From Gammaproteobacteria bacterium (GTDB lineage Bacteria > Pseudomonadota > Gammaproteobacteria > Nitrosococcales > Methylophagaceae), in contig QNEY01000005.1 of NCBI GenBank assembly GCA_003645385.1, positions 1-19,375 on the forward strand: a DNA stretch of 19,375 bases. Reading direction: 5' to 3'. The translations under genes were made by a program, and so were the position numbers. Within the stretch, counting starts at the first letter, position 1. The number at the start of each line of letters is the position of its first letter. This document shows, one piece after another, positions 15,295 to 19,375 of the stretch. The notes under the pieces were generated by a model. The model was not told the origin of the DNA. It saw nothing but the letters and a program-made list of their open reading frames with translations, and made no database searches.

Positions 15295-15430
15295 TGTCCT
15301 GTCTCTAAAATTAAGATTAATAGTAATTTACGTGTGTATTAACCCAACAATTTTACACTACTTTTTTATCCAGTGCATCTATAAAGAAGATTTAGAATAG
15401 GGGACTCTGCAGAAGTTGACGGACTATGTG

Positions 15431-15736
15431 CTATTTCAGCTTTGCAGTCATTGGTAGCCACTGATAACGGTAGATAACACCAGGAATAGCTAACACCAGA
15501 AATAGGCAGAAAGTAGTGACAAAGAATTCCCAGCTTTGGGGGTATATTTCACCAGAAAACTGTATTTCCACGCCAATGGCTATCAATAAGCTAGCAAAAT
15601 AAAATACCACTAGTTCGATCAATCTGACAAATACTGATTTGATTGAACTTATTGGAAATACTAGAAAAACACGCTCAGTTAACCACGGTAAATTCGCGAT
15701 AATTAAAAACAATAAAATCAGTGCTGTTGGTGACAT
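15431..15736 (-). CDS. DUF2818 small membrane protein downstream of nuoN
   Basis: The 101-residue protein has three to four hydrophobic segments (about 4-22, 33-55 and 70-90). The pattern ANLPWLTERVF near the start, RLIELVVFY in the middle, and PQSWEFFVTTFCLFLVLAIPGVIYRY at the end matches DUF2818, a family repeatedly found directly after nuoN in beta- and gammaproteobacteria. It begins 12 bases after the nuoN stop, with no Shine-Dalgarno in the very T-rich gap, so reinitiation from nuoN is likely. Position suggests a link with complex I assembly or stability, but no function is established to my knowledge. Confidence 0.85.
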   Translation of the reverse strand: MSPTALILLFLIIANLPWLTERVFLVFPISSIKSVFVRLIELVVFYFASLLIAIGVEIQFSGEIYPQSWEFFVTTFCLFLVLAIPGVIYRYQWLPMTAKLK

Positions 15737-15748
15737 TACAAAAAAATA

Positions 15749-17185
15749 TTATGCAAAAACAGCAACACAAATTGCCATTAACGAACCCGGGAACACTCCT
15801 AAGGCAAATACTGCCAGTGCATTTGCACTAATCATAACTCGCATATCTGCTGGCGCTTCAAGCTTATGTTGTTCCACCGGCTGATCAAAGTACATCACTT
15901 TGATTATTCTCAAATAATAAAATGCGCCAATCACCGACATTAATACAGCCACAATAGCCACTGATATTAAGTTGATATCTACAACCGCTTTAATCACTGT
16001 TAGCTTGGCATAAAAACCGACTAATGGGGGTATGCCTGCCATTGAGAACATCAGAATCAACATCATCAAAGCATACCAAGGATTTCGCTCACTCAAGCCT
16101 TTATAGTCATCAATAGTATCAGCCTCAAATCCTTGACGACTCAATAGGATGATCATGCCAAAACCACCCAAACTCATTAGCGAATAGACTAAGGCATAAA
16201 ACATTGCAGCAGCATAACCCTCTTGGCTGCCTGACAAGATCCCTAGCAAAATAAAACCAACATGTGAAATCGTAGAATAGGCTAGCATGCGTTTTAAATT
16301 AGTTTGAGCAATAGCAACCACATTACCAATAATCATTGATAATACAGATAGCATGATCAACATGCCTTGCCAGTGCTGATGTACGTCACCAAGCCCATCA
16401 ACAAGTAAGCGAATAGCCATTGCAAAGGCTGCAATTTTAGGTGCTGTTGCAATAAACAATGTCACTGCCGTTGGTGCACCATGGTAGACATCTGGCAACC
16501 ACATATGAAAAGGTACTGCGCCTAACTTAAAGCCGATACCAATAATCAAAAAGACCAGACCAAAACTTAGTACCGTATTGTCCACACCACCGGTTTGGAT
16601 CACTTCTGCAATAGTGGCAATGGATAAGCTTCCTATTACACCATAAATAATCGACATTCCATACAACAACATACCTGAAGCAATAGCACCCAAAATAAAG
16701 TATTTCATTGCCGCTTCTGTCGCCACACTTGAATCTCGATGCATAGCAACCATTGCATACATACACAATGACATCAGTTCAAGTCCGAGGTACAAAGTCA
16801 GAAAGTGGTAGGCAGAAACCATCACCATCATACCCAAGGTAGCAAATACTGCTAACACATAATATTCGCCTTTAAATAAGGCTCGTGCCTTCAGGTAGCT
16901 CGTTGAATATAACAAGACGGCTATATTAATTAAACAGATAGTGAGTTTTAATACATCACTGAAAGCATCTTTAATATAGGTGCCATCAAATGTTAGGCCT
17001 CCGCTAGCTTCCATGCCTTGATAAATCAATATGGCTGTAATCGCTAAGGTTAGTTGGCTTAAACCATAAGCTGTACTTGCACCATTCTTTCCTAAAAATG
17101 CAACAACCAATAGAATTACACAGGCCATGGTCAACATGAACATTTCTGGCAATGCAAAAGACATATTTACAACTTCAAATATCAT
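15749..17185 (-). CDS. nuoN: NADH-quinone oxidoreductase (complex I) subunit N
   Basis: This 478-residue, 13-14-helix inner-membrane subunit is one of the three antiporter-like proton-pumping modules of complex I. The key charged residues are present: Glu136 in LGLELMSL (helix 5), Lys161 in MKYFILG, and Lys220 in IGFKLGAVPFHMWLPDVYHGAPT (helix 7), matching E. coli Glu133 and Lys217. Length is normal. It follows nuoM by 7 bases and precedes the DUF2818 gene by 12. The start at 17185 is used because it gives an N-terminal lead of family length. An ATG seven codons later (17164) is possible, and neither has a clear Shine-Dalgarno. Confidence 0.97.
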   Translation of the reverse strand: MIFEVVNMSFALPEMFMLTMACVILLVVAFLGKNGASTAYGLSQLTLAITAILIYQGMEASGGLTFDGTYIKDAFSDVLKLTICLINIAVLLYSTSYLKARALFKGEYYVLAVFATLGMMVMVSAYHFLTLYLGLELMSLCMYAMVAMHRDSSVATEAAMKYFILGAIASGMLLYGMSIIYGVIGSLSIATIAEVIQTGGVDNTVLSFGLVFLIIGIGFKLGAVPFHMWLPDVYHGAPTAVTLFIATAPKIAAFAMAIRLLVDGLGDVHQHWQGMLIMLSVLSMIIGNVVAIAQTNLKRMLAYSTISHVGFILLGILSGSQEGYAAAMFYALVYSLMSLGGFGMIILLSRQGFEADTIDDYKGLSERNPWYALMMLILMFSMAGIPPLVGFYAKLTVIKAVVDINLISVAIVAVLMSVIGAFYYLRIIKVMYFDQPVEQHKLEAPADMRVMISANALAVFALGVFPGSLMAICVAVFA

Positions 17186-17192
17186 AATAGTA

Positions 17193-18704
17193 TTAAATCT
17201 TTGATTGTGAAATTTGGGTTAACAAATGTTCAACCGAGGCATGCATCACCTCAGTAATAGGTGCAGGCCAAAGTCCTATCACCAAAACAATGACAGCCAA
17301 TGAGGCCAACATCAAAAATTCGCGACGGTTGATATCGGTCAGCTGAGCAACATTATCATTTGCTACCTCACCAAACATGACTCGTTTAACCATCCACAGC
17401 GTGTATGCAGCACCTAATATCAATGTGGTTGCTGCAAAGAAGGCATACCAGAAGTTAGCTTGGAATGCTGCCAATATCACCATGAACTCACCCACAAAAC
17501 CTGATGTACCCGGCAAGCCAGCATTAGCCATCGCAAAAAATACTGCAAAGCCGCCAAATATCGGCATCGTATTAATCACGCCACCATAAGCACTAATTTC
17601 GCGAGTATGCATCCGGTCATATAAAACTCCGACACTCAGGAACATGGCAGCAGCAATAAAACCATGTGAAATCATTTGTATCATCGCACCTTCAATAGCA
17701 AGAACTGCCCCGCTACCTGTGGCTGAATTAGCAAAGATCCTGAATACAATGAATAAACCTAAAGTCACAAAACCCATATGAGCAATACTTGAATAAGCAA
17801 TGAGTTTCTTCAAATCAGATTGAGCTAGTGCCACAAAGCCAATATAAACTACTGCTGTCAAGGATAAACCAATCACCAGCCAATCCAGTGCCATGCTTGC
17901 ATCAGGTGTAATCGGTAAAGCAAACCGGATCAAACCATAGCCACCAATTTTCAATGTGATTGCAGCCAGAATTACTGAACCACCTGTTGGTGCTTCAACG
18001 TGGGCATCAGGTAACCATGTGTGTACCGGCCACATCGGTACTTTAACTGCAAAGGCAATCAAAAAGGCCAAGAACAAATAGATTTGTTCCTGCATTGTTA
18101 AGCTGACTTTATGAAAGTCCAGAATCGAAAAACTACCTGCGACATGGTGTAAATACAATAACGCTAACAGTAAAAATACTGATCCAAACAAAGTATATAG
18201 GAAGAACTTAATCGTAGCGTAAACGCGGTTTGGCCCACCCCAAATACCGATAACCAAAAATAGTGGTATCAACATCGCTTCGAAAAACACATAAAACAAT
18301 ATCGCATCCAATGATGAAAATACGGCAATCATCAATCCTTCCATAATCAAGAAGGCCGCCATATATTGGCTAACACGATGCTGAATTACTTCCCAGCCTG
18401 CCACCACGACAATCAAAGTGGAAAATGCAGTCAATATGATCAATGGCATTGAGAAACCGTCAACACCTAATGAATAATTAATATTGTACGTTGCAATCCA
18501 GGAAGCCTGCTCTGCAAACTGCATTTGATAGCTTGCATTATCAAAGCCAGTATACAAGCCCAAAGATAGCAACAATGTAAGTACTGCAATGATTAATGAT
18601 AATGGACGAGCTAATGAATTCTTGTCGCCATTGATCAATACAGCAATACCACCGAAAACAGGTAACCAGATAAGTAAACTTAATAAAGGTAAATCAGTAA
18701 ACAT
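17193..18704 (-). CDS. nuoM: NADH-quinone oxidoreductase (complex I) subunit M
   Basis: This 503-residue, 14-helix antiporter-like subunit of the complex I membrane arm couples quinone reduction to proton export. The conserved pair is Glu142 in FYVFFEAMLIPLFL (helix 5, E. coli Glu144) and Lys221 in KVPMWPVHTWLPDAHVEAPT (helix 7, E. coli Lys234). The block AYSSIAHMGFVTLG (about 304-317) is also typical. GAGGA stands upstream of the ATG in the 21-base gap after nuoL. The order nuoL-nuoM-nuoN is the canonical 3' end of the nuo operon. No truncation or odd residue is seen. Confidence 0.98.
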   Translation of the reverse strand: MFTDLPLLSLLIWLPVFGGIAVLINGDKNSLARPLSLIIAVLTLLLSLGLYTGFDNASYQMQFAEQASWIATYNINYSLGVDGFSMPLIILTAFSTLIVVVAGWEVIQHRVSQYMAAFLIMEGLMIAVFSSLDAILFYVFFEAMLIPLFLVIGIWGGPNRVYATIKFFLYTLFGSVFLLLALLYLHHVAGSFSILDFHKVSLTMQEQIYLFLAFLIAFAVKVPMWPVHTWLPDAHVEAPTGGSVILAAITLKIGGYGLIRFALPITPDASMALDWLVIGLSLTAVVYIGFVALAQSDLKKLIAYSSIAHMGFVTLGLFIVFRIFANSATGSGAVLAIEGAMIQMISHGFIAAAMFLSVGVLYDRMHTREISAYGGVINTMPIFGGFAVFFAMANAGLPGTSGFVGEFMVILAAFQANFWYAFFAATTLILGAAYTLWMVKRVMFGEVANDNVAQLTDINRREFLMLASLAVIVLVIGLWPAPITEVMHASVEHLLTQISQSKI

Positions 18705-18725
18705 TTTTTCTGTCTTTATCCTCTA

Positions 18726-19375
18726 CTAGACTACAAAATAAGTAAGTAATAACCATAAACCTATGATCATCGCAAAAGCATAATGGTATAAATAACCAGA
18801 TTGAACATGTCGTGCTACTTTGGAAACTATACCAACAGTTTTGGCAGTACCATTAACTACAACACCATCAATTATAGTTTGGTCACCTACTTTCCATAAC
18901 AGCTGCCCTATCATGCGTGACCCACCTGCAAAGACTTTTTGATTAAAGTCATCAAAATAATATTTATTATCCAACAGCCTATATAACCACTGGAATCGCT
19001 GTTGTATTTTGGCAGGCAGTTCTGGTCTAATCATATATAAATAATAAGCAGTTGCTACACCGGCCATTGCTAACCAAAATGGTAATTGCATCATGCCATG
19101 TAGCATAAAACCAATTACACCATGATATTCTTCTGCTACATGAGCCAAAACATCATGCTCAGCATGGACGATGATCGCATTACCAAAGAAGTCACCAAAC
19201 ACCATCGAACCAATAAGGTAACCTACCACAACAGAAGGAATAGCCAATAGAATCAATGGCACAGTCACCACTGCCGGTGATTCATGCGGTGCATGTCCAC
19301 CATGAGTATCAAAGCGTTCTTTACCGTGGAAGACCAAGAAAAATAGTCTAAAACTATATAAGGCAGTGATAAATA
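18726..19375 (-). CDS. nuoL: NADH-quinone oxidoreductase (complex I) subunit L, C-terminal part
   Basis: The frame is open to the right edge, so only the last 215 residues of a protein of about 650 are visible; the first complete codon starts at 19373. The fragment begins FITALYSFRLFFLVFHGKERF, which lies near helix 13-14 of NuoL. It continues through a histidine-rich loop (HGGHAPHESP), two membrane segments, and the RLLDNKYYFDDFNQ block that introduces the long lateral helix, and it ends with the final membrane helix (YAFAMIIGLWLLLTYF). NuoL is the distal proton-pumping subunit of complex I; its lateral helix clamps NuoM and NuoN, encoded next. The key pumping residues lie outside the window. 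Confidence 0.97.
   Translation of the reverse strand, partial: FITALYSFRLFFLVFHGKERFDTHGGHAPHESPAVVTVPLILLAIPSVVVGYLIGSMVFGDFFGNAIIVHAEHDVLAHVAEEYHGVIGFMLHGMMQLPFWLAMAGVATAYYLYMIRPELPAKIQQRFQWLYRLLDNKYYFDDFNQKVFAGGSRMIGQLLWKVGDQTIIDGVVVNGTAKTVGIVSKVARHVQSGYLYHYAFAMIIGLWLLLTYFVV

Noticed and set aside
15295..15430. Promoter for the EF-G gene or terminator for the nuo operon in the 136-base gap.
   Set aside because: Several weak A/T-rich hexamers can be picked but no pair has good sequence and spacing, and no stem with a T-run is present.
15639..15884. An 81-codon plus-strand frame over the DUF2818/nuoN junction.
   Set aside because: It overlaps two well-supported minus-strand genes and has no recognisable motif or ribosome site.
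18726..19337. Reading the nuoL fragment as a complete 203-residue gene starting at TTG 19337.
   Set aside because: The frame is open to the window edge and the upstream residues (FITALYSFRLFF) are standard NuoL sequence, so it is a partial gene.

Overview
The window comes from an AT-rich gammaproteobacterial chromosome. The evidence is the type of NuoL/M/N with a trailing DUF2818 gene, RluD, MutM, a 51-residue-type L33 core, and an EF-G that resembles the second EF-G of Vibrio and Pseudomonas rather than the str-operon copy. Gene content is mostly core. I cannot fix the genus; a Thiotrichales/Methylophaga-like lineage is only a guess. No tRNA, rRNA, CRISPR array, insertion sequence or prophage gene was found, and no gap between genes exceeds 300 bases.

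Layout, plus strand first. Bases 1-1014 hold the C-terminal two thirds of gatA. Next come a catabolic-type acetolactate synthase gene (1097-2728) and a membrane-anchored TlpA-like thioredoxin (2739-3248). The ribosomal pair rpmB-rpmG (3368-3830) follows. There the L33 frame has lost its usual stop and runs 20 codons on, through its own terminator hairpin. Two tandem paralogous EAL-HDOD signalling genes (3884-5095 and 5265-6482), both with TTG starts, come next. The second is 5 bases from a four-gene Gld-type ABC transporter cassette: ATPase, permease, GldG-like protein and DUF4340 protein (6488-10477). This cassette overlaps mutM (10477-11304) by one base.

In the centre, a cold-shock protein gene on the minus strand (11301-11513) converges on mutM. 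The two genes share one CTAG as both stop codons, and the likely csp terminator hairpin lies inside the mutM coding sequence. A small secreted monohaem cytochrome c (minus) is divergent from rluD (plus, 12141-13103).

The right half is on the minus strand: the 3' end of nuoL, then nuoM, nuoN and a DUF2818 membrane protein (end of the complex I operon), followed by a stand-alone EF-G2 gene. A strong bidirectional terminator (13139-13176) separates rluD from the EF-G gene.

The most interesting items are the rpmG stop-loss through its terminator, the close packing of a c-di-GMP-type EAL-HDOD gene with a Gld-like ABC cassette and mutM, and the csp terminator embedded in mutM.
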